Shown here piece after piece: positions 1-6,110 of a DNA stretch of 6,110 nt. Where the stretch lies: positions 1 to 6,110 of the forward strand of contig JBAVFZ010000147.1 of the NCBI GenBank assembly GCA_049684495.1. The letters run 5' to 3'. Within the stretch, counting starts at the first letter, position 1, and every line of letters begins with the position of its first letter. The stretch is from JAFGKK01 sp049684495. Its GTDB lineage: Bacteria > Chloroflexota > Anaerolineae > Anaerolineales > RBG-16-64-43. Below the pieces are notes generated by a model. It was given only the letters and a program-made list of their open reading frames with translations. It searched no databases and had not been told where the DNA came from. A program made the position numbers and the translations under genes.

Positions 1-1
1 C

Positions 2-2485
2 GGGAAGCCCGCCGAGACGGTTGAGGAGATGTTCTGGCGCGTCGCGGTCCACGTTGCACAAGCCGAGGCCGAATACGGCGGCGATGTCACCGAAACAGCC
101 AAGGCCTTTTATGAATTCCTGGCCGGACTGCGCTTCTTCCCCAATTCCCCCACCTTCACCGGCGCCGGAACCCCGCTCGGGCAACTGGCCGCCTGCTTCG
201 TGCTTCCCATATCCGATGACATGGGCCGTGAGGAATCCGGAATATTTCAGACCTTGCGAAACGCGGCACTGATCCAACAGACCGGCGGCGGCAATGGGTT
301 TTCCTTTTCCCGGATCCGCCCCAAGGGCGCGCTGGTGAATTCCTCCGCCGGCCAGGCGACCGGGCCGGTGGGATTCCTGAGAGTTTACGATAAGGCTTTC
401 GGCGAAATCGCCCAGGGGGGAACCCGCCGCGGCGCCAATATGGCCGTGCTCCGGATCGACCATCCGGATATCGAGGAATTCATCACCTGCAAGACCCAGG
501 AAAACGCGATCACCAATTTCAATATATCGGTCGGCATCCTGGATTCCTTCATGGAGGCGGTGCGCAACGACGGGGAATGGAGCCTGCGCTTCCCGGATGT
601 ATATGCGCCGGGGTACCGCAAGTTCCATGGAACTTTGGAACAGGCCGAACGCGCCGGCGTTCCGATCCGCACGTACCGCTCAGTTCGGGCGCGCGAGCTA
701 TACGAGAAGATCGTCCATCAGGCGCACCACAACGGCGAACCCGGGATGCTCTTCCTCGATACCGCCAACCGGTCCAATCCGGTGTCGCACCTGTACGATC
801 TGGAGGCAACCAACCCGTGCGGCGAACAATGGCTCGGGCCGTATGAGAATTGCTGCCTGGGATCGCTGAACCTCTCCCGTCATTTCGGTCGGGGCGGGAA
901 TGTGGATTGGGAAAAAATGCGCAAGGATGTCGCCCTCGCCACCCAATTCCTCGACGATGTCGTTACGGTGAACTCCTACGTCCCGGCCGTCCCGCAACTC
1001 AAGGAGGCGGCGTTCCGGGCGCGGCGGATTGGTTTGGGGCTGATGGGTCTCGCGGACCTGATGTACCATGCCGGGATTCGCTACGGTTCCGAGGAGGGCC
1101 AGGAGTTCGCTTCGCAGGTAATGGAATTCATTCGTTTTCACTCCCTGAAGACCAGCGTCGCGCTGGCCAAGGACCGCGGGGCTTTCCCGGCCATCAGCGG
1201 CAGCATGTATGATCCGGCAAATCTGAAATGGGAACCGCCTCAGCCGCTCCGTCCGCACACGCGGGATTTCCGCCGCCCGGCGGTGGATTGGACGGAGATT
1301 ACGCGCGGGATCAAATCCCACGGCTTGCGCAACGCAGCCCAATGCACCATCGCCCCGACCGGAACAATCGCGACGGTGGCGGGATGCGAGGGGTACGGCT
1401 GCGAGCCGGTGTTTGCCCTGGCCTACATCCGCCACGTCAACGACAACGGCACCGATCTTCAGCTTCCGTACGTCTCGCCCATGTTCGACCAAGCCCTAAA
1501 GGACCTGAAACTCGACGAGCCGGTTTATCAACAGACTGTGGAGCGGGTGATCCAGCAGGGATCCTGCCAGGACATCGCGGAAATCCCCGAAGCGGTCCGC
1601 AGCCGGTTTGTCGTCTCGCAGGATATCTCCGCCGAAGAGCATGTGCGCCTTCAGGCCTCCCTGCAGGCGTTCGTCGACAACAGCCTCTCGAAGACCATCA
1701 ACTTCCCTCCGGACGCAACGGAGGAGGATGTCTCCCGCGCGTATCAACTGGCCTGGGAATTGGGCTGCAAAGGATTGACGGTTTTCATCACCGGTTCGCG
1801 CCAACAAGTCGTCCTGGAAACGGCGGAAACCGCGAAGAACAAGGGTCAGGACGTCTCGATCCTCACCACCACGACCGACGACGACGCAGCCCACCCGGTC
1901 ACCATGATTCCGACCGTGGTTCCGTCGAACGATCAGCCCATCCCGCTTTGGTATGAAACTAAACGTCCGCGTCCGCGCCGGCTCCCCGGGGCGACCTTCC
2001 AGGTGGATACTCCGCTTGGCAAGGCCTTCGTCACCGTTAACGAAAATGACGGGTTCCAGCCGTTCGAGGTGTTTATCGCCACGGCCAAGGCCGGATCGGA
2101 AACCGCCGCCGTATCGGAAGCGCTCGGCCGTTTGATATCGTATATCCTCCGGCTGGGTTCCCCCGTCCCTCCGAAGGACCGGCTGCTGGAAGTCGTTCGC
2201 CAGTTGGCGGGTATCGGCGGAGGCCGGCCGCTGGGGTTCGGCCCGAACCGCGTGCTTTCGCTACCGGACGGCGTCGCGCATGTGCTGGCGGATTATCTGG
2301 AAGGAACGTTTCCCGGGGAAGGTATCGATAAAACCGGGAAGCTTCCCCCGACGGATGTCGAAACGCTTTCTCCGGCCCAGATGAAAATGAAAATCGGCGA
2401 CCTGTGCCCGCATTGCGGCGAGGCCGCCGTGGTCAATGAAGAAGGCTGCCGCAAGTGCTATGCCTGCGGATACAGCGAGTGTTGA
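2..2485 (+). CDS. nrdJ: Adenosylcobalamin-dependent (class II) ribonucleotide reductase, 5'-partial
   Basis: Reduces ribonucleotides to deoxyribonucleotides for DNA synthesis in the cytoplasm, using a cobalamin-generated thiyl radical. The frame is open from base 2, and the residues before the first Met (29), GKPAETVEE, already read like the family's N-terminus. The true start therefore lies upstream, and probably only a few tens of residues are missing; 827 codons are present. Counting from the Met at 29: the FFPNSPT segment is at 36-42; C56 in AACFVLP and C275 in ENCCLGSLNL are the likely reducing pair; NPCGE at 262-266 supplies the radical Cys264 with N262 and E266; the phosphate-binding APTGT is at 442-446. 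A TSCPD domain spans about 647-755. The tail has CPHC (793-796) and then C807, C810, C813 and C818, as in class II enzymes where tail cysteines re-reduce the active site or bind metal. No frameshift is seen. No NrdR box is visible, but the promoter lies outside the window. Confidence 0.96.
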   Translation, partial: GKPAETVEEMFWRVAVHVAQAEAEYGGDVTETAKAFYEFLAGLRFFPNSPTFTGAGTPLGQLAACFVLPISDDMGREESGIFQTLRNAALIQQTGGGNGFSFSRIRPKGALVNSSAGQATGPVGFLRVYDKAFGEIAQGGTRRGANMAVLRIDHPDIEEFITCKTQENAITNFNISVGILDSFMEAVRNDGEWSLRFPDVYAPGYRKFHGTLEQAERAGVPIRTYRSVRARELYEKIVHQAHHNGEPGMLFLDTANRSNPVSHLYDLEATNPCGEQWLGPYENCCLGSLNLSRHFGRGGNVDWEKMRKDVALATQFLDDVVTVNSYVPAVPQLKEAAFRARRIGLGLMGLADLMYHAGIRYGSEEGQEFASQVMEFIRFHSLKTSVALAKDRGAFPAISGSMYDPANLKWEPPQPLRPHTRDFRRPAVDWTEITRGIKSHGLRNAAQCTIAPTGTIATVAGCEGYGCEPVFALAYIRHVNDNGTDLQLPYVSPMFDQALKDLKLDEPVYQQTVERVIQQGSCQDIAEIPEAVRSRFVVSQDISAEEHVRLQASLQAFVDNSLSKTINFPPDATEEDVSRAYQLAWELGCKGLTVFITGSRQQVVLETAETAKNKGQDVSILTTTTDDDAAHPVTMIPTVVPSNDQPIPLWYETKRPRPRRLPGATFQVDTPLGKAFVTVNENDGFQPFEVFIATAKAGSETAAVSEALGRLISYILRLGSPVPPKDRLLEVVRQLAGIGGGRPLGFGPNRVLSLPDGVAHVLADYLEGTFPGEGIDKTGKLPPTDVETLSPAQMKMKIGDLCPHCGEAAVVNEEGCRKCYACGYSEC

Positions 2486-2523
2486 ACCGGTTGCGTCCGG
2501 AATTGAAGAGATTGATGAGAAAG

Positions 2524-2551
2524 AAAACGCCCGGCATCCACCGGGCGTTTT
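2524..2551. terminator. Bidirectional intrinsic terminator between convergent genes
   Basis: A perfect 11-bp stem, AAAACGCCCGG pairing with CCGGGCGTTTT, encloses the 6-nt loop CATCCA. Read on the plus strand it ends in TTTT about 40 bases after the nrdJ stop. Read on the minus strand it ends in TTTTCTTTC, starting 27 bases after the stop of the protease-like gene. The A-run on one arm and T-run on the other make it usable from both sides, which fits the convergent arrangement. The uridine tract is better on the minus strand. Confidence 0.88.
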
Positions 2552-2577
2552 AATCATCCCTTCCGGGAATCGATCGA

Positions 2578-4815
2578 CTAATAATTACCATATGCTAAAC
2601 GAACGGCATTGAAGATGCCCATATCCGGACCCGTGAGCCATAAAATGCTCTTCCCCGACCGGTACACACAGGTCGATGTATCATTCATCGACCAGCATTT
2701 ACCGGCGGCCGCCTGCACCGCCCCCCCGCGGAAACGCTTGTCCAGATAGTCTTCCATCGCGGCGAGAAATTGCGTCGCATCCGCATCCGTATCCCAGGCC
2801 CACTCGGCCGCCAACAGCAATTGCTCCCCCGCGGCCGATTCAAACACCAAATAATGGTCGCCGCCCCAGCCGGTGACCGCCTCGGCGGCCGTGTCGGTGG
2901 ACAGTTGCGCAGGATTGTCCGCGCCGAACGCCAGCAGAAGGTAGCTCTTAAACTCCCCCAGGCTGTCGGATTTAATCAATGACCAACCTTCTCCGACCAC
3001 GTTTCCCAGCTCCGGGACTTTCATGGCAACCGGTTTTTCTCCCGCCAGAAATTTTTCCGGATGGAGAATTTGTTCCGTGCTGTCCGGCAGTTTTTCATAA
3101 ACCTTGTTCACCAACGCCCAATTGCCCTGTTTCCAGAGCGTGTAGACGAAGGTTTCACCGCCGAGATACGTAAACAACATACTCGGATACATGTACGCCG
3201 GTGTGTTTTGTTCCGGCGGCATCAACAATTGGTATGGGGAGAGGGCAATATCGCGTTCATCGTATGCGGTGGCGTACTGATCCCGCCACATGGTCTCGAC
3301 CAGCATGGCATCCCCCTCCACCAAGGCGCGGATCGCCTCGCAGCGTTGTGAATCGTTGGCGCACAGCGGATCCCCCCTTGAGGCCATGGAGTCCGGATAA
3401 ATGCTGTGGACGAGCGCATGGTCGAATTCGTGGGAAAAAGTCCATCGTTCCATGCCGGCGAAGCGGTTGCCGATGATGTACATCGTACGGTTGTAGGGCA
3501 TATAAAAACCGAGCACGCCGTCGGCCTGCCTGGATGTGGCGTACTTGGCCAGATCATAGGTGGGTTTGATGAAACCGAGCACCGCCAGGGCTTTGGCTTC
3601 GATCTTGATCGTCTCGTCGTATCCGATCCGGTCGAGGTCGGCTTGCAGGATGGCCTCCGCCTGGTCCCGGTCCACGATGTAGGCTGGAACACTGCCTTCC
3701 ATCTTCAGCCCCCGGATATCCTCGACTTCCTTTATCAGCCTGGCCATATCCGCTTGCACAGTCGCATCGGGCGGCGCCAGTGTCGGGCTGGGGGTGATCG
3801 TGGGTGTGTAGGTAATGGTCAGAGTCCGGGTGAGCGTTGGCGTCGGGGTTTCCGTCGCCCGCGGCGGAAGGATGAACGGCGTGGGCGTATCCACCGGCCT
3901 GTCCGGCGTAACAGACGCTACGGAAGCAGCCCCGGTATTGAAGATGGCCGGCAGGTTTCCGGTCATCCATAATCCCGTACCGACGGCTGCCACGACCAAG
4001 GTAAGGATTATCCCAATAATAAGACAGGTGCAGCCTGTGCTGCGGCGCTTCTTTGGCGCATCTGTTCCCTGAGCGGCCGGCGGTTTTAAATCGGGTGATG
4101 CCGATGGTTGCGCGGAGGTTTGGGCGAGTTGGCCTGTTTTTCGGACAGGAGGGGTCGGTGCCTTTGCAGCCGTTGGCGCATCAGCCGCCGCGGCGTGGAA
4201 TGGCGCCGCGACGGCTTGCGGCGAAGAAGCTTCAACCGCCGGTTTTTTTTCGTCCGCTAAGGGCGCGGTTCTCGGTTTTTTTACGGCAGAGGCCGGTTGT
4301 TGCGGAAACGGGTTTACATGTGTCTGGGAAGGTTGAACCGCTTGCACGCCAAGTGCGGGATCTCCTATTTCCGGGATTGCCGAGAGGTCATCGTTGGCAT
4401 GGTCAATATCCACGGTGAAGGGAGAGGAATGAACGACGGTCGGCGCATCCGAAGGTGAATCGGATGTCGGTGGTGCGGCCGAAGCGGCAACCGGCGCCGG
4501 AGTTATGGGCGGCGCGGTCGGCACGGCGGCGCGTGGTGCCGGCGCGGATTCCACGGATTCCGTCTTCGGCCCGCCCGGCAGCCGCTCGAGAGCGGATTTC
4601 GCCTCGGCATTTTCCGGATTGATAGCGAGGACTTTTCGAAGGCAATCCGCCTTCTGAGCCGGCTCTTCGAGCGTATACGAAAGGAACATCCACCCGGCTT
4701 CCAACCGCGGGTCGGCGCGGACGATATCCAGAAGCAGCGCCCTCGCTTCGACGAGTTGGCCGGCAACATAAAATTCCATCGCCTGTTGCAGTACTTCGCC
4801 GAAGTCCCTTGCCAT
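2578..4815 (-). CDS. Membrane-anchored metalloprotease-like protein with N-terminal TPR-like module
   Basis: Predicted single-pass membrane protein of 745 residues; the exact family is not recognised. Residues 1-80 look like a TPR-type helical repeat (AGQLVEARALLLDIVRADP, then CLRKVLAINPENAEAKSAL). Residues 81-254 are a Pro/Ala-rich, probably disordered linker. KKRRS (255-259) precedes a hydrophobic helix at about 264-284, so by the positive-inside rule the N-terminus is cytoplasmic and the C-terminus outside. A Thr/Pro stalk follows (about 305-349). The extracellular domain carries HEFDH (462-466), a match to the HExxH zinc motif, and ALVEGDA with E500 as a likely third, gluzincin-type zinc ligand. 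C485 and C492 between them could form a disulfide. From about 615 to the end is a second domain with GWGGDHYLVF near residue 650 and a possible C707-C716 disulfide. The start is supported by TAAGGAG 10 bases upstream and a strong promoter. Peptidase activity and substrate are inferred only; it could instead be an inactive surface protein. Confidence 0.9.
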   Translation of the reverse strand: MARDFGEVLQQAMEFYVAGQLVEARALLLDIVRADPRLEAGWMFLSYTLEEPAQKADCLRKVLAINPENAEAKSALERLPGGPKTESVESAPAPRAAVPTAPPITPAPVAASAAPPTSDSPSDAPTVVHSSPFTVDIDHANDDLSAIPEIGDPALGVQAVQPSQTHVNPFPQQPASAVKKPRTAPLADEKKPAVEASSPQAVAAPFHAAAADAPTAAKAPTPPVRKTGQLAQTSAQPSASPDLKPPAAQGTDAPKKRRSTGCTCLIIGIILTLVVAAVGTGLWMTGNLPAIFNTGAASVASVTPDRPVDTPTPFILPPRATETPTPTLTRTLTITYTPTITPSPTLAPPDATVQADMARLIKEVEDIRGLKMEGSVPAYIVDRDQAEAILQADLDRIGYDETIKIEAKALAVLGFIKPTYDLAKYATSRQADGVLGFYMPYNRTMYIIGNRFAGMERWTFSHEFDHALVHSIYPDSMASRGDPLCANDSQRCEAIRALVEGDAMLVETMWRDQYATAYDERDIALSPYQLLMPPEQNTPAYMYPSMLFTYLGGETFVYTLWKQGNWALVNKVYEKLPDSTEQILHPEKFLAGEKPVAMKVPELGNVVGEGWSLIKSDSLGEFKSYLLLAFGADNPAQLSTDTAAEAVTGWGGDHYLVFESAAGEQLLLAAEWAWDTDADATQFLAAMEDYLDKRFRGGAVQAAAGKCWSMNDTSTCVYRSGKSILWLTGPDMGIFNAVRLAYGNY
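3771..3903 (-). repeat. Low-complexity Thr/Pro stalk coding tract
   Basis: This stretch encodes an imperfect TPTP/TLT/TIT series at about residues 305-349 of the membrane protein (for example TPTPTLTRTLTITYTPTITP). It sits immediately outside the membrane helix and likely acts as an extended, possibly glycosylated spacer that lifts the protease-like domain off the membrane. Codon use varies along the tract, so it is a protein-level repeat rather than a perfect DNA repeat. Such stalks are common in surface proteins of Anaerolineae-type Chloroflexota. Confidence 0.7.
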
Positions 4816-4825
4816 CGCCGGATAT

Positions 4826-4832
4826 CTCCTTA
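4826..4832 (-). promoter_or_regulatory. Ribosome binding site of the metalloprotease-like gene
   Basis: On the minus strand the sequence TAAGGAG lies 10 bases before the ATG at 4815. It is a good Shine-Dalgarno match at a slightly long but acceptable spacing, and it fixes this Met as the start. The TPR-like module begins immediately after it. Confidence 0.8.
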
Positions 4833-4849
4833 CCTGAATACTTTCGCGA

Positions 4850-4878
4850 ATTGTAGCATTTTCCGTAGGTCACGGCAA
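4850..4878 (-). promoter_or_regulatory. Sigma-70-type promoter of the metalloprotease-like gene
   Basis: On the minus strand, TTGCCG (4873-4878) is followed after exactly 17 bases by TACAAT (4850-4855). TGC directly before the -10 box forms an extended -10 element. The predicted transcription start is near 4843, which gives a leader of about 28 bases holding the ribosome binding site. It is the best-formed promoter in the window. The -35 box lies 5 bases from the 18-bp palindrome, so a protein bound there would touch or neighbour RNA polymerase. Confidence 0.75.
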
Positions 4879-4883
4879 TAATT

Positions 4884-4901
4884 TTGGCGATGCATCGCCA
4901 A
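4884..4901. promoter_or_regulatory. 18-bp perfect palindrome, candidate operator
   Basis: TTGGCGATGCATCGCCAA is identical to its reverse complement over all 18 bases, with no spacer. It lies between the two divergent promoters, centred about 50 bases upstream of the predicted minus-strand transcription start and about 71 upstream of the plus-strand one. That size and symmetry suit a dimeric regulator. It has no T-run and lies upstream of both transcripts, so a terminator is unlikely. The regulator is unknown and no second copy was noticed in the window. Confidence 0.6.
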
Positions 4902-4951
4902 GCGTGGATTCCCGCCCCGCGATAACCGGATATTCCATCGGGGTATTTATG

Positions 4952-4957
4952 TATAAT
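4952..4957 (+). promoter_or_regulatory. -10 box of the channel-like gene
   Basis: A consensus TATAAT sits 91 bases upstream of the ATG at 5049 in an otherwise GC-rich region. The -35 position at 17 bases spacing reads GATATT, a poor match, so the promoter may depend on an activator or another element. The predicted transcription start near 4964 gives a leader of about 85 bases. Confidence 0.55.
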
Positions 4958-4984
4958 AGCCGCCGAGGCCGGTAAAGGATATGG

Positions 4985-5011
4985 CGCGGAACGGACGCAA
5001 CCGGTTCCGCG
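4985..5011 (+). promoter_or_regulatory. Leader hairpin upstream of the channel-like gene
   Basis: CGCGGAAC (4985-4992) pairs perfectly with GTTCCGCG (5004-5011) around an 11-nt loop, inside the predicted leader. No T-run follows, so it is not an intrinsic terminator. It could affect RNA stability or translation, or be incidental in GC-rich DNA. It matches no riboswitch that I recognise. Confidence 0.35.
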
Positions 5012-5048
5012 GGGATTATCCCTTTCACGTCCGATTATTCCGGTTTGG

Positions 5049-6110
5049 ATGGGCATGCGAAAAAAACGAACGGGATTGTTTTCCAGAGGTTGGAGAGCAA
5101 GCTGGCGCGATACGTCCCTGCTCCTGCGGGAGTTCCGGGACCCGCTGCTCATCTTCCTATTGGCGATCGTCGGGAGCGGGCTTTTGTATTACACGCTTGC
5201 GGCGCGGGTCGGTGAACCGCTTTCCAATCCCGTCGAAGCCGTATTTCTCGTACTGGCCGCGACGTTCCTTGAATCATTGGGGGATTTTCCGCATGCATTC
5301 ATCCTGCAAATATTCCATTTCATCATGCCCATCATCGGCATGGTGACCCTGGCGCACGGTTTGGCGGATTTTGGGACGTTGTTCTTCAACCGCCGCGCCC
5401 GGGGCAAGGAGTGGGAAATGGCTGTCGCTTCCACGTTCAGCAACCATATCATCCTGGTCGGGCTGGGGCACCTGGGCTTCCGCGTCGCCAACCAGCTCCA
5501 TCAGATGGAACAGGACGTCGTGGCGATCGAACTCAGCCCGACCGCCGAATTGGTCGCCAACACCCGGCGGTTGGACATCCCCGTCCTGCCCGGCGACGGG
5601 ACCAAGGAGGATCTGCTCGAAGCGGCCGGCATCCGCCGCGCGCGGGCGGTCATTCTGTGCACGCAAAACGACAGCCTGAATTTGCAGATGGCCGTCAAGG
5701 CGCGGGGGATAAACCCGTCGATCCATGTCGTGATCCGCATCTTCGACGACGATTTTGCCGCCGCGCTGCAGCAGCAATTCGGGTTCACGGCAATCAGCGC
5801 CACCGGGATGGCCTCGCCGGTGTTCGCCGCCGCCGCGGCGGGCGCCAATATCACGCCGCCGATTATGGTCGAAGGAAATCCCCTGTGTTTTGCGACGGTG
5901 GAATTCCTGGATTGCGCGGACGCCAGGGGGAAAACCCTGCATGACCTGGAACAACGCTACCACATCAGCGTGGTGCTACTCAAACGCCAAGGCGGGATGG
6001 AGTGGCACCCTTCCGGTTTTGAAACGATCCAGACCGGGGATGTTGTCGGCGTGCTCGGAACCCCGAACCGGATCAATGTATTCGTGCACGACTGCCAAAA
6101 TCCATCTTGA
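5049..6110 (+). CDS. Potassium-channel-like membrane protein with RCK (TrkA-N/TrkA-C) domains, atypical pore
   Basis: A protein of 353 residues with the order of a two-helix RCK-gated channel: a basic cytoplasmic start, TM1 at about 32-51, a pore-loop-like segment at 61-83, TM2 at about 84-104, a basic linker (FFNRRARGKEW), then cytoplasmic RCK domains. TrkA-N (about 132-255) shows the Rossmann motif GLGHLG (138-143), acidic E161 at the end of the second strand (fits NAD(H)-type binding) and GDGT (182-185). TrkA-C (about 265-348) follows. The K+ filter signature TVGYG is absent; the equivalent stretch reads ATFLESLGDFPHAF (71-84), keeping only a GDF-P remnant. It may therefore be a channel of different selectivity or a non-conducting nucleotide sensor. 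No good Shine-Dalgarno precedes ATG 5049, and ATG 5055 (MRKK) is an equally good start. The stop codon is the last three bases of the window. It is divergent from the metalloprotease-like gene. Confidence 0.9.
   Translation: MGMRKKRTGLFSRGWRASWRDTSLLLREFRDPLLIFLLAIVGSGLLYYTLAARVGEPLSNPVEAVFLVLAATFLESLGDFPHAFILQIFHFIMPIIGMVTLAHGLADFGTLFFNRRARGKEWEMAVASTFSNHIILVGLGHLGFRVANQLHQMEQDVVAIELSPTAELVANTRRLDIPVLPGDGTKEDLLEAAGIRRARAVILCTQNDSLNLQMAVKARGINPSIHVVIRIFDDDFAAALQQQFGFTAISATGMASPVFAAAAAGANITPPIMVEGNPLCFATVEFLDCADARGKTLHDLEQRYHISVVLLKRQGGMEWHPSGFETIQTGDVVGVLGTPNRINVFVHDCQNPS

Noticed and set aside
698..1492. 264-codon open frame antisense to nrdJ
   Set aside because: It lies wholly within nrdJ, whose catalytic motifs are unambiguous. 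Its translation shows no recognisable domain; long antisense frames are expected in GC-rich codon-biased DNA.
2515..2553. 12-codon mini-ORF (MRKKTPGIHRAF) after nrdJ
   Set aside because: It coincides with the terminator hairpin and has no ribosome binding site of note.
3222..3692. 156-codon minus-strand frame inside the metalloprotease-like gene
   Set aside because: It is a same-strand shifted frame over the HExxH domain with a low-complexity Arg/Ser/Thr/Pro composition.
4884..4901. NrdR box
   Set aside because: The palindrome does not resemble the AT-rich NrdR box and is not next to the nrdJ promoter, which lies outside the window.
4958..5048. c-di-AMP (ydaO-type) riboswitch in the channel-gene leader
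   Set aside because: K+ channel genes can carry one, but this leader is too short and I see none of the conserved elements.
4403..5152. 249-codon minus-strand open frame crossing the divergent promoter region and the starts of two genes
   Set aside because: Its translation is Arg/Ser/Gly-rich without a domain. It would run across the promoters and palindrome and overlap both well-supported genes in other frames.
4981..5346. 121-codon plus-strand frame starting at ATG 4981 after AAAGGAT
   Set aside because: It overlaps the channel-like gene in another frame, has no domain, and its Cys/Ser-rich translation is typical of a shifted frame. The spacing to the possible Shine-Dalgarno is also too short.

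Overview
The window carries three protein-coding genes: a 5'-truncated ribonucleotide reductase on the plus strand, a membrane-anchored metalloprotease-like gene on the minus strand, and a potassium-channel-like RCK protein on the plus strand. The DNA is GC-rich. The combination of a B12-dependent (class II) ribonucleotide reductase, an N-terminal TPR-like module, long Pro/Ala linkers and a 'TPTPT' extracellular stalk resembles Chloroflexota, most likely Anaerolineae. This assignment is an inference from protein style; there is no rRNA or other marker in the window.

Layout. Bases 2-2485 hold nrdJ, open at the left edge, with all its catalytic motifs, a TSCPD domain and a Cys-rich tail. It converges with the minus-strand gene at 2578-4815, and a perfect 11-bp hairpin at 2524-2551, with T-runs on both sides, can terminate both transcripts. 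The minus-strand gene encodes, in order, a cytoplasmic TPR-like module, a disordered linker, one membrane helix, a Thr/Pro stalk, an extracellular HEFDH/EGDA metalloprotease-like domain and a C-terminal domain with a WGGD motif. A 233-bp divergent control region (4816-5048) follows. It contains a strong minus-strand promoter with a short leader, a plus-strand TATAAT box, an 18-bp perfect palindrome between the two promoters and a leader hairpin. The last gene (5049-6110) encodes two membrane helices around a degenerate pore loop, followed by TrkA-N and TrkA-C domains. It ends exactly at the right edge.

How they may work together. nrdJ makes deoxyribonucleotides and has no evident link to the other two genes. 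The protease-like and channel-like genes are divergent, both encode membrane proteins with cytoplasmic sensing or binding modules, and may share an operator, so co-regulation is plausible but unproven. I see no mobile element, CRISPR array, tRNA or rRNA. The points most worth follow-up are the channel-like protein without a TVGYG filter, the TPR-membrane-metalloprotease architecture, and the palindrome between the divergent promoters.
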